Shown here in pieces: positions 14,150 to 26,245 of a DNA stretch of 64,000 nucleotides. A program made the position numbers and the translations under genes. The stretch is from assembly GCA_026419785.1 (NCBI GenBank), contig JAODTK010005618.1, positions 62,001-126,000 on the forward strand, given 5' to 3'. The notes below the pieces were generated by a model that saw only the letters and a program-made list of their open reading frames with translations, was not told the DNA's origin and did not search any database. This stretch comes from Sclerodactyla briareus (lineage: Eukaryota > Echinodermata > Holothuroidea > Dendrochirotida > Sclerodactylidae). The number at the start of each line of letters is the position of its first letter. The stretch's first letter is position 1.

Positions 14150-14818
14150 CAGTCCGCTGTTTAAGCAGCTGGTGAGACCTCACCTGGAGTATTCTGTCCA
14201 AGTATGGAATCCTCATTTCTCGAAAGATAAGCAGGTAATTGAAAACGTTCAGCGGAAGGCACTAGATTAATTCACTGCCTTAGAGGTTTACCTTACGAGT
14301 AGGAAGATTGGGCGTCCCGTGTAACCTTCGATAAAACTGGAAGGCAAATTCGAGGGGATTGATTCAGGCTTTCAAATTGTGTTCACGGTTTCGAGGGCCT
14401 CCCTTTCACTTTTTTTTTTTCTTTAGTTTTCCAAGTTACCTTACCCCGAATAGGGGTCATTACCTGAAGCTTCTCGTGGCAAACGCTGTAGATTGGACAT
14501 TCGTAAATAGTTTCATCTCGCAGTTAATAATTAGTGGAATAGCCTTCCTGAAGAGTTGTTCTGTCTAAGAGTGTGAATGCGTTCAAGAACAGTCTGATTT
14601 ATTTTTCAAGAATTGTGGGCGAATGCTAATAGGTACTGGGTTTATATAGTATCCGTTTCTTTTGGGATGGTTTGTGGGCTTCGAGGTCTTTCATGAAGAT
14701 TCTGTCCTCTCTGACCCGTTTCACTAAACTATAGTAGGGCGGCGCGGGTTCATGCGTTTCGGAATTGTATTTGTAAAGCGCTTTGAGATATTCGTTATGT
14801 AATCGTTATATAAGTATT
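14150..14818 (+). mobile_element. LINE pol 3' fragment (reverse-transcriptase C-terminal region)
   Basis: Translation gives VRPLFKQLVRPHLEYSVQVW then NPHFSKDKQVIENVQRKAL, the typical LVRPHLEYCVQVWSPH-K-D-IE-VQRRAT motif of CR1/L2-type non-LTR elements. RLDIRK and W-N-LPE-L follow, broken by stops and frameshifts. The 3' end carries TTTGTAAAGCGCTTTGAGAT and TTATATAAGTA and then runs into the ATT microsatellite. The same 3' region is present at 7694-7975. The copy is 5'-truncated and dead. Confidence 0.85.
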
Positions 14819-15000
<182 letters not shown>

Positions 15001-16483
15001 CACCATCCGGAATTAAAGATGGTTCCACGCCCGTGTACACGTGCCTGAAGACGTACCCGTGTTCACACGTCCCAGAAACGGAATGGAGGGCGTTATTCAA
15101 AGCGGAAATAGTTAGAGGGAGAATACGCCATCCATGACGGCATAATCAGGAAAGAGAAGGAGAGGGAGGGGGTTCATAATTGCCCGAGATACTCAATGTT
15201 TTAAATTGTTGTTAGTATACGGTAGTACATATTATCAACCGGTAACTGATTGTGAACTGTAGAATGGACTCGGCTGGCATTGGGCATGTTGGGCATACAT
15301 TATTAGTAGTTCTCAAGCTGAAATTTCCCGGGAAAGGTGAACCACGTACTTCCTCCCATGCTTCCGCGCATTCCATCACTGTTACAATAATTGTCCGTCC
15401 GCTGATTTGGCGCAAACTAGAACCAGTGATACCAAACAACTAGGTCCGCCATTGTTCCCATATCAACCAGATGTATCACTTGTAATACTACAATCCGCCA
15501 TATTTTACAGTTTTACGCTGTGCTCTGCGACGTGACAAAGATTCCATTATCCATCAGACCTAGGTAAGGAGCATTGGCACCATCCAGGAATGAAACCCAC
15601 CCATTTCAATTCGCATCTTTCAATTCCCCACGCTCCAGTTGGCAAATAAGGGATGTGCTGTCAGCTACGCCCGTCTTTCCCCTAAAGAAGTGAAGTTCGG
15701 CGAAATTAACGAAAAAAAAAATACAAGGCCAACTTGCATTCGGATGCCTTTCCTTGATGGGTCCGCTACTGTCTACAGTACACGGGGAACTGATATAGGC
15801 TATCGTCGCAATCATATGTCGATGTGAACTTGAAGCCTGTTCCGATACTTTTATCCGGTTAAACTATTTGAACGACATCGTCCAGCTTAACTGGTTTAAA
15901 CTAACAACCAAATTAGCCCCCCATCGGAGACTAGTTCATGTTTCAATTGGTTCACACAGTCCAACAAGCATGTCGAGTGATTGTGCGAAATAGACCTTCC
16001 GGGCTCGAAATTGAGTGAATTCGAAAGAATGAAAGAAAAAAAATTCACTCACGAGCATGCAGATACACCGGCAGAGGGCAAGCATGACCTCCCGAGTGGC
16101 CGGCTCCAAGAAGACTCATCAAGGCTAAAGATTCAGATCCTCGGCATAAGGGCGTGGCAATGTGGAACGATGAAAAGAGTCAAAAGACATCATGGGAGAA
16201 AGAGTATTCGGAGAAGTGGAGGTCAGCAATAGGGGCGGCGCAAGGATTCCCCCGACTAGGGGGCCAGAGTTCCCCGACTAGGGCCGAGTTCTCCGACGAA
16301 ATTCAGTAGTATCGTTCGCTCATAGTGCACCTCCCCTACCCTATACACCACCAGAAACCGTCTTTTCATTTTCCTCTTTTTTCTTTCTTTTTCTCGCATT
16401 GGCTCGATTTTTTCTTCTTCCGATCCCTCAGGGGCGTCGATCCGTTTTGAAAGTGGGGGGACACACTGAATACAAATTACCAT
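15001..16483. other. Intergenic, nothing recognised
   Basis: Short frames on both strands only. CCCCGACTAGGG occurs twice near 16250-16280 as a minor local repeat. Confidence 0.4.
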
Positions 16484-16580
16484 CTAAGCGGAGCGCCACC
16501 CTCGGTTGGCGCGAAGTGTACGACGAAAATTTCAGATTTTCATAACCCTCCAGATCGACGGAAACGGCATTTGCCAGGCT
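16484..16580 (+). repeat. Dispersed hairpin repeat, copy 1
   Basis: It starts CTAAGCGGAGCGCCACC followed by GGTTGGCGCG (an inverted pair). It continues through AAAATTTCAGATTTTCATAA, CCTCCAGA and GGAAACGGCATTTGCC. Other copies lie at 23645, 27050-27156 and 27262-27366. Confidence 0.65.
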
Positions 16581-16596
16581 CAATAAGCACCACTAG

Positions 16597-17010
16597 AGGG
16601 GGCGGATTAGCCTCAGCTCCGTCGGTAGAACTCTAGACGCAAAACCATTGATTGCGATTTGCTAGTTCGGAGGTCATATGGAAGCCCGAGAACTTTTCCG
16701 CAGTGCTGTTAGACAAGGCATGTCTCCTGAACTGTCCACGCACCCACGTGTAAAAGGGGGAACCTTGTGAGGTGACTTGTGAAGAGTAGTGAGCGCTGTT
16801 TGTTGCTGCCCATTGGGAAGTCCCCTGGGGGTCACGATGAAGTGACGTACGAAAATGGTGCGGTCGGGAGCGAACCAGCCAGAAATGCGTGCTATCTAGT
16901 CCGTGTATGACAAGTCATGATGATCAGGGGTAATATCTGTGAAGCGCTTTGAGCCTGTGGGAAAAAGCGCTATATAAGCACTGTATATTATTATTATTAT
17001 TATCTACATG
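16597..17010 (+). mobile_element. tRNA-derived SINE, copy 1
   Basis: The head GGCGGATTAGCCTCAGCTCC resembles a tRNA A box region; the B box (near 16665) is decayed. The body shares many blocks with the SINE at 47623: CTGAACTGTCC, CCACGTG, GGGAACCTTGTGAGGTGACT, CCCATTGGGAAGTCCCC, CACGATGAAGTG and ATCAGGGGTAAT. The tail has GAAGCGCTTTGAG and AAAAAGCGCTATATAAGCAC followed by an ATT run. It was presumably transcribed by RNA polymerase III and moved by a LINE sharing this tail. Confidence 0.82.
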
Positions 17011-17189
17011 TGTGATTTTGAGTGAAATACACGCCAAAAAAGTTTGTCCATTGTGCATACTAAGATGATTTATCTAATATCACACATGGTATTTTTTATT
17101 ACCCTTTTCTACCCTGGCTTTGTTTGCGTGGGATCCAGGGGTCTACCGAATGGTCCCCCCTGGTGGGATCGAAGGGAAAAGCCATAGGC

Positions 17190-17370
17190 GTACGGGACCA
17201 TTCCAATTGCATGTTTTCCGGGGCATTTTATCGAAAAAGTCTGCAAAAAGTTCAGGCATTTTTTTTCACTTTGCCTTTTTCCTTCCCAAATTCTTCCACG
17301 AATTTTCGCCCGAATTTTTCATCTCAGAAAATGGGGGGGGGGGGGGGGGCAGTCTGTCCCCAAGCTCCTG
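17190..17370 (+). repeat. Dispersed repeat ending in a 17-G run
   Basis: CATTTTTTTTCACTTTGCC, CCACGAATTTT, CGCCCGAATTTT and CATCTCAGAAAATG followed by G17 (17333-17349) match 25265-25370, where the G run is replaced by other sequence. It is non-coding; the open frames here are low-complexity. Confidence 0.6.
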
Positions 17371-18177
17371 AAATTATTCGAGTGAAATGATTCGAAGCAT
17401 AACATCCCGCATATTTAGCCTACACGCCTGGAAGAAAACGCCATTGCGCGCGAACCTTTGTTATTTTTTAAACTGCAACTTTTGGCTATTCGATTTAAAA
17501 TTCGAGAACTCGTTTATGAAACATGGGTAATCTCTCGACTTCTGCCCCCTAGTCGGGTCCAGATCTTCACCTGGGGTTCGCACCTGGAATTAGTGGACTT
17601 TTCCAACGCGATTATTGTTTGGTTAGACAAAAATTGAATCAGTTCAGAGTGATACAAAATCGGGCATGTGCTTTTTATTTTTTATTACGGTCCGGAAAAG
17701 TGGGGGCAACGATATTATATCCCCCCACTTTTGAAAGTGGGGGACACGTCCCCCCGTCTCCCACCTGTTGACGCCCATGCGTCGCTCTCCGATACCCTCT
17801 CGACCCCCCCCCCCCCCCCCCCCCGCTGGCCCGCCTCTGAGCAGCAAGATGTTACACGGCCAATGCCCCAGTCAGATCACTGAAGTGATTAATTTTCAAG
17901 GAAACGCTGTCCATGTGGATGAGGCGAGGTACTGGTCTAAAGATAGAGACAGAGTTACTGATAACAGCGGCACAGGACCAGGGTCTGCAAACGAAATGGC
18001 CGCAAGGCCAAAGTAAACAAAGCCCTCATGTGATCCGAAATGTCGGAATGTGCAAGCCAGGAAGGGACGAAATCGACTATCACATCGTAACGTCATGCCA
18101 GAAGATCGCATGCAGCGACAACAACGTCGCTATCATCCACCATGAAGGACTCCAAGGTTCACGGAACAGTGAACAAT
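17371..18177. other. Intergenic with a C21 run
   Basis: It contains an inverted CCCCCACTTTTGAAAGTGGGGG (17721-17742) and C21 at 17804-17824. No gene. Confidence 0.45.
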
Positions 18178-18294
18178 ATACCAACTACTACTACTACTAC
18201 TGCTAATAATAATACTAATACTAATAATACTAATACTAATACTAATACTAATACTAATAATAATAATAATAACAATAATCATAATAATAATAAT

Positions 18295-18329
<35 letters not shown>

Positions 18330-18341
18330 CATAATAATAAT

Positions 18342-18379
<38 letters not shown>

Positions 18380-18545
18380 AAATAATAATAATAATAATAT
18401 AATAATAATATAATAATATAATAATATAATAATAATAATAATAATAATAACAATAATATAATCATCATCATCCATCATCCATCATCATCATCATCATCAT
18501 AATCATCATCAAATTAATAATATAATAATAATAATCATAAGAATA
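18178..18545. repeat. Compound (AAT)n/(ACT)n/(ATC)n microsatellite
   Basis: Nearly 370 bp of trinucleotide units change from ACT to AAT/ACT to AAT with ATC interruptions. Frames through it (Asn/Thr/Ile runs) are artefacts. Confidence 0.95.
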
Positions 18546-19723
18546 ATAATACACTAAACTAGTAATGATTCCTTCTGAGACATTATACCATTAGGTATAG
18601 CCTATATAGCGGTACCCCGGTCTACCTTGACATTCATTGCTTAGATTTGATCTGCATTTTTCCGCCGAAGCGAACAGTCTGACGTAGTTGCTATTTTCAC
18701 CCAACCGCGCCATTCATATTGTTCTTTAGGGCCTTCGTGGTCTGTGAACTGAATTAGCGTTCACGATGGGGATCACTATCGCAGAAGAGTGCGATACCGC
18801 CACCGAAAGGTTTTCATCATGGTGGTAATATCCCCCGCACCCGCTGATAATGTCGTGCTAGAATCGGTACCCCGTGGTATCCCTTTCAGAATCACTACAT
18901 AAATAATAACTAAGTCAGAAATCAAAATATATAAAGGGGATCGGTGTTTGGGAATCGCATATCGCACATCATAAAGTCTGACGTCAGCTGGTAACATTCC
19001 GTCCAATCGCATTACATGCCAAGAAGTAGATTAGCTCAATAAATTACTGTGACGTCCATGCACGAAGTATCAGGTGGAAAATAGCATGATGGCGTTTTCA
19101 TCAGGCTACAATCTCGCTATATGTGCAACTTACATAATTGTTGTACAATGTATCGAACACTGGAATTGAATGCTAGCCTGACGTCACGTGATACAGATGT
19201 TTGTAAACAGGAATTCATATAGTGTTAATCTAGCCTTACTCCAAATGTCGGACCAGATTAAATAGCCTCCGAATGAAAAATCAGCCTATCGTCTGCTTTG
19301 AGAGACCAAAATAGATGGCGCATTGTGGTATGACTATACCAAACAGTCACACCCTGGTATGATCGATTCCCAGAACATAACTAATCATCATTCATACCGA
19401 AAATGTGATCTGTTGCGTTGTGTGATGTTTCTCATGCGCATTGGGGCAGGGGAAGCAATTGAGTGACCACACACTCTGACAATGGTCCATTCCCTTGAAT
19501 AATGGGACAGGTGAAAAAATATGACATATCACGTGCAGGAAGATGAAATGGTATTCACATATAAATACCTATATATTCATTACTAACTTAACTAACAATT
19601 CTCTGCTCTGGGTTTTATTCGTTTTAGTTCGTTCGCTACACAGTTTTCGAAAGTACTTGTTGCACATTGACTTTGTATAAAAGGGATTTCTCAATCGCCG
19701 ATAGTGCCTTATTGGGACACACA
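18546..19723. other. Intergenic, nothing recognised
   Basis: No motif, RNA gene or tandem structure is seen. Confidence 0.4.
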
Positions 19724-19726
19724 GAC

Positions 19727-19774
<48 letters not shown>

Positions 19775-19789
19775 GATAGATAGATAGAT

Positions 19790-19823
<34 letters not shown>
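19724..19823. repeat. (GATA)n microsatellite
   Basis: About 100 bp of GATA units with two small interruptions near 19773 and 19788. Confidence 0.96.
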
Positions 19824-19825
<2 letters not shown>

Positions 19826-20399
19826 TTTGTCAACCCTTTCAAACATAATACACTGCCTGTGGAGTAGGAAATTAATTGTTACTTCAGCAATAAAACATTA
19901 CATTGCGGATACTCGAGAGTACGGTTGGCCAATTCGGCCTACATACAAGAAAGTTCATCCGGGAAAATTTCCACTCGTCCGACGGTGTTTTCCCGCCAAT
20001 GTCATTCATTCTCACGTAGTCACGAGACTCACTACTAGCATCTGTTCCTGCATCATAGCGAGGATGTCTCGAGCTAGCTGATAACCAAGTCCGAAGGACC
20101 TGGTATAGTTCCGGGATTTCACGTATAGGATATCCCTATATGCCTATATGTATCTACATCTATATAGCGATCTAGTATAACAACAAACTACACTTCCATT
20201 TGCGAATAGATCTACTCATCATTGTCATCGCTTCCCTTTTCGAGGAGCCCGGCTCCACTATTGTTATCAAAGGCCAATGGACGTGTAAATATGACTAGAC
20301 TTGGTACTTTCATATGTAATATATCACAACGCCCGAAACCCCAGACCAATTCCAGTCAATTACATATGTACGAATGTACGTTCTCCGTAATGAGTAATA

Positions 20400-20900
20400 T
20401 GAACACCTTTTTGTTTGGAGAGGGGGGTCAGGTCAGAGGTCAACAAAAGACATTTTTTTAAACATAGGAAATGTGTGAAGAAAATGATACATTTAGCTTG
20501 TAAACATGATAGGGCAACCATGCCTTGGTGGGTAAGGATCATTTGGTTTGTATGTTTCCCGTGGTGGGAAAATGAACTGTATGTATATTTTATGTGGTCA
20601 GATCAAGGTCATTCGAGGTCCATCAGAGGTCAAAGTCATCAGTGGTTTGTCTGATTAATGTTTTTCCTTTGCGTGTGTGTGTGTACAACTTTCATACGGG
20701 AAGTAAAGAAAACCCTAATGCTCTGGTAGAGATATGGGTCATTTCAGGGGAATAGCGGGAAATTTGTAAAACAAGAAAAAGTCATTTTGAGCAATCGTAG
20801 CTTGTAAACACGATTTGTTAACCATGACAGGATGAATGAAGCTCATACTTGGTACGTATGCTCCCCATGATGAATGCATGAACCCAGCTGTTGTTGGATA
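20400..20900 (+). repeat. Repeat with AGGTCA direct repeats, copy 1
   Basis: Blocks such as CAGGTCAGAGGTCAACA (20429-20445), CTTGTAAACATGAT, AAGGTCATTCGAGGTC and ATCAGAGGTCAAAGTCATC are followed by GATGAATGAAGCTCATACTT and CCCCATGATGAATGCATGA. The last blocks are shared with 46800-47440 and 62030-62560. The family is internally repeated and non-coding. Confidence 0.65.
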
Positions 20901-21554
20901 AGGTCAGGCGCAGCCGAGGCTATCCCCGACCTTTCCCTTTCATAAAATACCCAATCACTTTACTTATTGTTTCTTACGAAAAGGATGATATCAGGGCGCT
21001 TTAGATTTCGTGACGCGACGGCAACGGCAACGTATGACGTAATGTTGAATCTACTGCCCATGCGGCAACCTCAGAAATGCCGAAAACATAAACCCACCCT
21101 CAGGAAAAGTTCGTTTCATAAATACTGAATAGCAGACTTATCCAAAACACAAAAAGATCTTAGACTTCAAATCGACAACTGTAAAGTTATACATCAAAAG
21201 AGAGAGTTAAAACTAAAAAGAATAAAAAAAAGCATTCACTAGTCAAAGCTGCACATGAACAAAAATTGATTGACGAAATTACTGAAATTTAAAATAATAG
21301 GGATGACGCTCACCGTTTTTAAAGCGATGAAAATAGTGCAACAAAAAAGTAAGAAGGACCCAATGAATTTGAGCAAGGCGTTCAATACGATCCAAAGAGG
21401 TACACTATACTGCAAGACATCGAAGAACGAGGGCTGAGAAACTGACAAGAGAAAAATAATCAGCACGAAAACTGAGAAGATTTCAATCACAAGAAATGGC
21501 AATGGAAGTTGGAAGAAATGGAAATATGTAGGAAGTTTGTTGGAAACCGACCGT

Positions 21555-21985
21555 CGATGCCCTTATACAGAGTATTTTTCTGTACAATTTTGAACTGTGG
21601 GGTTCGACGAAGGATCTTGATCACAAAATTGGCACTTTTCAAAGAAGTCTACTCCGCAATGTTCTCAACATCAGATGGACCAATAACAATTCGATACCCA
21701 ACGACGAACTCTATGATGTGACCAACCAAATCCCTTGGTCATCCGTAGTAACACATAGGAGATTGAGATTTTTTTTTCGGTCACGTAGCGAGACTGCAAG
21801 AAAGCTGAAGCGAAGATCGCTCTGAGAGAAGCATTGAGACAAACTACTATAAGCCAGTTGGGAGACCCGTGACTACCGTTCTCGGAAAAATCGAATCGCA
21901 ATTCGGGGACAATCAACTTGACAGTGTATGAGGGAGCAATAAACCTTGCACAAGATCGTGATGCGCGGCGGAAGTTGATCACTGA
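21555..21985 (+). mobile_element. LINE pol C-terminal fragment
   Basis: Translation gives SIFLYNFELWGSTKDLDHKI, FQRSLLRNVLNIRW, ELYDVTNQIPWSSVVTHRRL and FFGHVARLQE. The SIFLYN-E-W...FQRR-LR--LNIRW...RRL-W-GHV--L pattern belongs to the C-terminal region of non-LTR retrotransposon polymerases. It ends INLAQDRDARRKLITEH and is joined directly to the ACT microsatellite. At least one frameshift (near 21800) is present. Decayed similarity probably begins earlier, near 21330. Clade not resolved. Confidence 0.83.
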
Positions 21986-21987
21986 GC

Positions 21988-22021
21988 ATGAGTACTACTA
22001 CTGATACTAATACTACTACTA

Positions 22022-22053
<32 letters not shown>

Positions 22054-22078
22054 ACTACTACTACTACTACTACTACTC
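21988..22078. repeat. (ACT)n microsatellite at LINE 3' end
   Basis: About 90 bp of ACT units start at the last codons of the LINE fragment, as expected of a 3' microsatellite tail. Confidence 0.95.
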
Positions 22079-23644
22079 GAACGCGCAATCGTAAATCTGT
22101 AACAACAACAGATTATAACCGAATCGCGGTGCATGAATTAACGGATCCATTTTATCCTGTCGGGGCGAAGGTACCGCCAATTCACTTCGACATAAGCTCT
22201 GGCGTATTCGACTCACTCATTTCAAACTTTCAAGAACCGTCCCAGAGCCTTTATTACTTTTCATGTGCCCGCGTTGGGAGCCACGATTCCCAATCGATGT
22301 CTGTCGCCATTTCTCAACTAATATCTAATACAAACTAAGGCTCCGAGTCCCTTACTCAACAGGTATATCCCGATAGGTTTCTAAGGTCATTGGGTGGGTT
22401 GGGATTCAATGTTCCAATGGGGTACGGTAGCCCCCTACTTTTCTATGGTATGTCTCTGACCAAGTTCTTGGTCAGTTGATAACTCACGCATATCATATGT
22501 TTTTCATTGACTCTTGGACATTGATATTGTCATTCTCAGACCGGTTGATATAAAATATTCATGAAGCTATAATCAATCGAAAAATTTTCATCCGATGGAA
22601 ATACCAAGAGTGGTAACACTGCTATCACCCTTCATTCTGTGCACTCCCCCAAATTGCACCTGTATGAACTTGCACAGGCGAGACAGCAATCGGAAGTCGG
22701 AAAAGGAACGGGATATTGGGAAATAGACATACCAGTATTATAGGCCTTTGTTCATTCCGACAATCAAGAACAAGTCGTCCGATCAAAAATGTCTATTGCT
22801 CTTCGCGCCAACCGAATTGGTCCGTAGGTGAGGGGGTTGACCCGTGGCGCCAACGCTTACCAAGGATCCAAGACCCCCCTCCCAATTAGGTGCGGTCGGG
22901 AAACGCCGCAGGGGTTATTCGGCCAGAGGTGGTAAAGTCTGGTGGTATTGACCAGGGTGTAGTTGTCTTCGGGGTACCTGTCCGAGGGGTAATTGACTTG
23001 GTGGTATTTATCCACGGGATATTTGTCCTCACAGGCCATATTCTAGTGCTGGAAGTACTATAAGCTGCTGACAAAAAGTAACACAGTAGGCTCACGTTTT
23101 CCACCACAATTTTAAAGGGCTGCGTACTGTTTTCGAAATACTCTAGGTCAAGACCTTTCAATTCGACAAATTTGAAGATCGCCTGAATTATGACAGCCTG
23201 TTCTCCGCGAATGACCTAAAAAAAACCTCTGTGTCTCTTCGGGAATTAATCAACCCACTTTTGTTTTCCCTTCGTAATAATTAGACATATCTGCGAGCCT
23301 GCACAGTTATGTGGTACACCACTCGAACTATATAGGCTACCCCGACCGGCGATCAGCAGCGCAACTATAGCCGCAGTCGAGTGAGTGACTGCATGCTGAG
23401 TCCACCTGGAAGGACAAATGGAAAATATTGGGAAACTTGGCGAAACGAGAGAGGGAAAAGGAAGAAAGGAAAAAGGGGAGAATGAAGTCACTGGAAACGC
23501 TGTCCGGTCATCGCCAAATGTGCCTTTTCCGTCTTATTTTCCCTCTCACCTCTTTTTACCAAGCAGGCGACTCGCCCTAAATAATGGGCGGAATGGCCGA
23601 AGGGGGGGGGGGGGGTCAATGGTCATTCGTACTGCGAAACACTA
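22079..23644. other. Intergenic, one minisatellite only
   Basis: Apart from the 15-bp repeat and a GCGCCA inverted pair near 22806-22852, nothing is recognised. G14 lies at 23602-23615. Confidence 0.4.
22925..23035 (-). repeat. 15-bp minisatellite coding for a degenerate pentapeptide on the - strand
   Basis: Read on the - strand it gives EDKYP, VDKYH, QVNYP, SDRYP, EDNYT and LVNTT in a row, a five-residue period with conserved Tyr. The frame is short (60 codons) and I see no gene context. Confidence 0.5.
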
Positions 23645-23745
23645 TCTAAGCGGAGCGCCACCATTGGTTGCGCGTATCGTACAGAGGACATTTTGGCTTG
23701 TTATACCTCTCAGAGCGGCCTGGAAATAGCACTTGCCGGCATTAA
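23645..23745 (+). repeat. Dispersed hairpin repeat, copy 2
   Basis: CTAAGCGGAGCGCCACCATT then GGTTGCGCG, TTATACCTCTCAGAG and ATAGCACTTGCC line up with the copy at 16484. Confidence 0.65.
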
Positions 23746-24764
23746 TTGGCAAACATAAATGTGCAATTTGAGTGAAAGGAAAATTTGAAGAGTGGCCACC
23801 CATCTACGACCTCATTATATGTTCGTGTCAAAGAAAATGTCAGCAAGTGACTACAAACAAATAATACCATGAACCCACTGCAGGTTTACAATTTGGGTAC
23901 CTTGGAACAGGATCATTGAGGGGGAATTTTGAATGAAATGGGTCCCTCAGATTGCAGAAACGGTACATCCAGCGGGAATAATTTATAGGGTCTTCTTGCC
24001 TATTTACGGAGCTGGATGCAGTGGCGCGGTGCATGGTATGTTTGTGAGGCTCAGGGTATTGAATGGTGGGCTTGTCATACTATCATTACAATACTCAATC
24101 TCAAAAGTTGTTTAATTTCATTGATGTTCATGTAGGCCATGTAGGGTGAAAATACAGTTTCGCTTCCCCTGCTCGTATTTCTCCATTTTTCGCCCGAATT
24201 ATGTTCGCTTGCACTACTCCGAGTTCCGGATCATTCTCTACTTGATTATGCCCTGTTCGGATGCATGTGTGATGATGCGTTAACCCTGACGTGGTTTCCT
24301 ATGCCACTTGACTGCACTGTCTGACTATATTGAATAAGATACCTTAAGGTTTTGTTAAAAAGGTTACGGAAAAGCGAGTATATACGGTGACAGTTAGGGC
24401 GAAAATGTACAGTCTGTGTATGCCCAACTAGAAAAGGACTCGTTTGGGGTCAAGCAAATCGTCACACGATTTATAAAGTCTCCATACAATCATGGGCGTC
24501 CGCGCCGTCAACAGAAAACGGGACTTCAAAATGAGCAAAGCGTGTAAGTTACGGTTACTTCCGATACTATAGAGGATTCCGCCTATATATGGCTGGAGCG
24601 GAATTTATGGAGGATCAGAATGGAATTTGTGTGAGAGGGGGGTGGGTAGATAGAACCTAGGGCGTAGGAACGTAATTTGAGTGGGGGTCTGTAGTTTGAT
24701 GACGGAACTGGGGAGAAGAAAGCTATAGGGGAGGGGTTCCCTCCTCCACCTTGGCAAAATGTTT

Positions 24765-25490
24765 GCATTTCAGGTGGCCAACAGAGGCAAGTTGTGCAAG
24801 ATAGCCCTCCACCTCCAAAACACTCACTCATAGAGCGACTTGCTTGCTCTGAATCTTGTTGCCTTTCCTGCAATCGAATCAAGGGCAGTAAGTTAGGAAG
24901 TCAAATCTCCCCTTTCAGAGAACTGCTGAATCCCCTCCTTCCACTTTAAATGTTTGCATTTCAGGTGGCCTTAGAATGCAGTCTGAGCATTATGACATCA
25001 TTGTTCCAGAAATAATTTACATTTCCACGATCTTTAGACTTGTCACTACTCAGGATCTCTTGCTTTTTTCTCTGCAAAATTTGTACTGAGTTCCATGGGC
25101 AGTCAAGTAGGTCTTCATTCGGGGAGTTGGTGAGATTTTGCCCTAACAGCGGACCGCCAACATAGGCATACGGACGATTCGTATTAAGGGGCCGCAAATT
25201 GGCCGAAACTTTCTAGGTGGGTCAGGTGGCCTAGTCCGAAAGATCAGAAGATTCGGATCGGAGATTTCGACCATTTTTTTTTTTTCACTTTTGCCTTTTG
25301 CTGCCCGAATATTTTTCTTTTTTGCCACGAATTTCTCATCTCAGAAAAATGATACGGCAGTCTTCCCCCTCCCCCCCTCCCCCCACCCCGGTCGGCATTT
25401 TCACATGTGCTCAGCATGGCCAATTTGTTGCTCTGAATCTTGTAATTTTGTTCTGCCAAAATGTGCCGAGCACATGGGCAGTGAGTCCTA
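24765..25490 (+). repeat. Three diverged copies of a GCATTTCAGGTGGCC/TTGCTCTGAATCTTG repeat
   Basis: TTTGCATTTCAGGTGGCC occurs at about 24762 and 24953. TGCTCTGAATCTTGT occurs at about 24845 and 25429. CATGGGCAGT occurs at about 25094 and 25473. TTTCACTTTTGCC and CATCTCAGAAAAATGA (25285-25350) also match 17250-17333. The order suggests a unit near 200-300 bp repeated with decay. Confidence 0.5.
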
Positions 25491-25711
25491 ATAGTTGTAA
25501 GCGGTCGAAATCTCACGTTTCAGGGACCGTCAAGATCTTCCGGTCAGTCCATACTAGATGACCCAGGTCATAGATCATAGTTTTTTTTTTGCCACGTTCA
25601 CGTTCCTTCCGACGTAAATCTTAAAAAAGATCGCCCGAAAATTATAAAGTTCTCAAATTTCATCGGGTTCACAGATGACGGGAACAAGTACGTAAAATAC
25701 ACCTAAGGATA

Positions 25712-26131
25712 TTACGTGCGAAGCGCGCTAAAACTTTTGCACAATTTCGTTACATTTAATTTAGAAAAAAAAACCTTCGTCCATCTTTTCCTGAATTTCG
25801 CATTGTCGGTTGAAATTTTGATCAATTTTGCTAGATATATTCTCTCTAAATTTGATATATCCATTTCGGCTGGCTCATTTTGGACCATGGTAACAACTTC
25901 TTTTGTCCGAGTGCTAAGATGGGAGGCGGGAGCTTCCTCCTCGTATGTCCACGCCTTCAGCTCACTGACCAGGATCGCTTTGTATATTTTAGTCACATTC
26001 AGAATTAGTTTAAATTGCACTAGCCTACTTGTAAAAAATTGCTTGAGGGTCAATTTGCAATTTTTTACACAAGCTATTTCCGCATTCTGGCATTGGTCGT
26101 AAGTGAATCTAATTCCTACCCTAATCACCAA
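25712..26131. other. Stretch open on both strands, function unknown
   Basis: A 128-codon frame (+, 25716-26102) and a 139-codon frame (-, 25712-26131) overlap almost fully. The - frame has a charged, lysine-rich composition (ELKAWTYEEEAPASHLSTRT; AEMDISNLERIYLAKLIKIS) more like a soluble protein than the hydrophobic + frame. I recognise neither. No splice or start context decides between them. It could be a fragment of an unknown repeat protein. Confidence 0.25.
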
Positions 26132-26137
26132 GGGCGG

Positions 26138-26245
26138 CGATCATTGGGGGCGGGGGACGGGGGGGGGGGGACGGCGTCCCCCCCCCAATATTTGGTTGAG
26201 GGGGACGCAATGCATGGCGTCCCCCCCTCCACCAAATTTGGCCCG
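26138..26245. repeat. GC-rich inverted repeat (cruciform-capable) with G12 and C9 runs
   Basis: Left arm 26187-26208 (AATATTTGGTTG then AGGGGGACGC) pairs with 26217-26239 (GCGTCCCCCCCTCC then ACCAAATTT) around an AATGCATG loop. Just upstream G12 (26159-26170), ACGGCGT and C9 (26178-26186) form a second, smaller inverted pair. Confidence 0.8.

Noticed and set aside
18142..18345. Asn/Thr-rich frame
   Set aside because: It is a translation of the AAT/ACT microsatellite.
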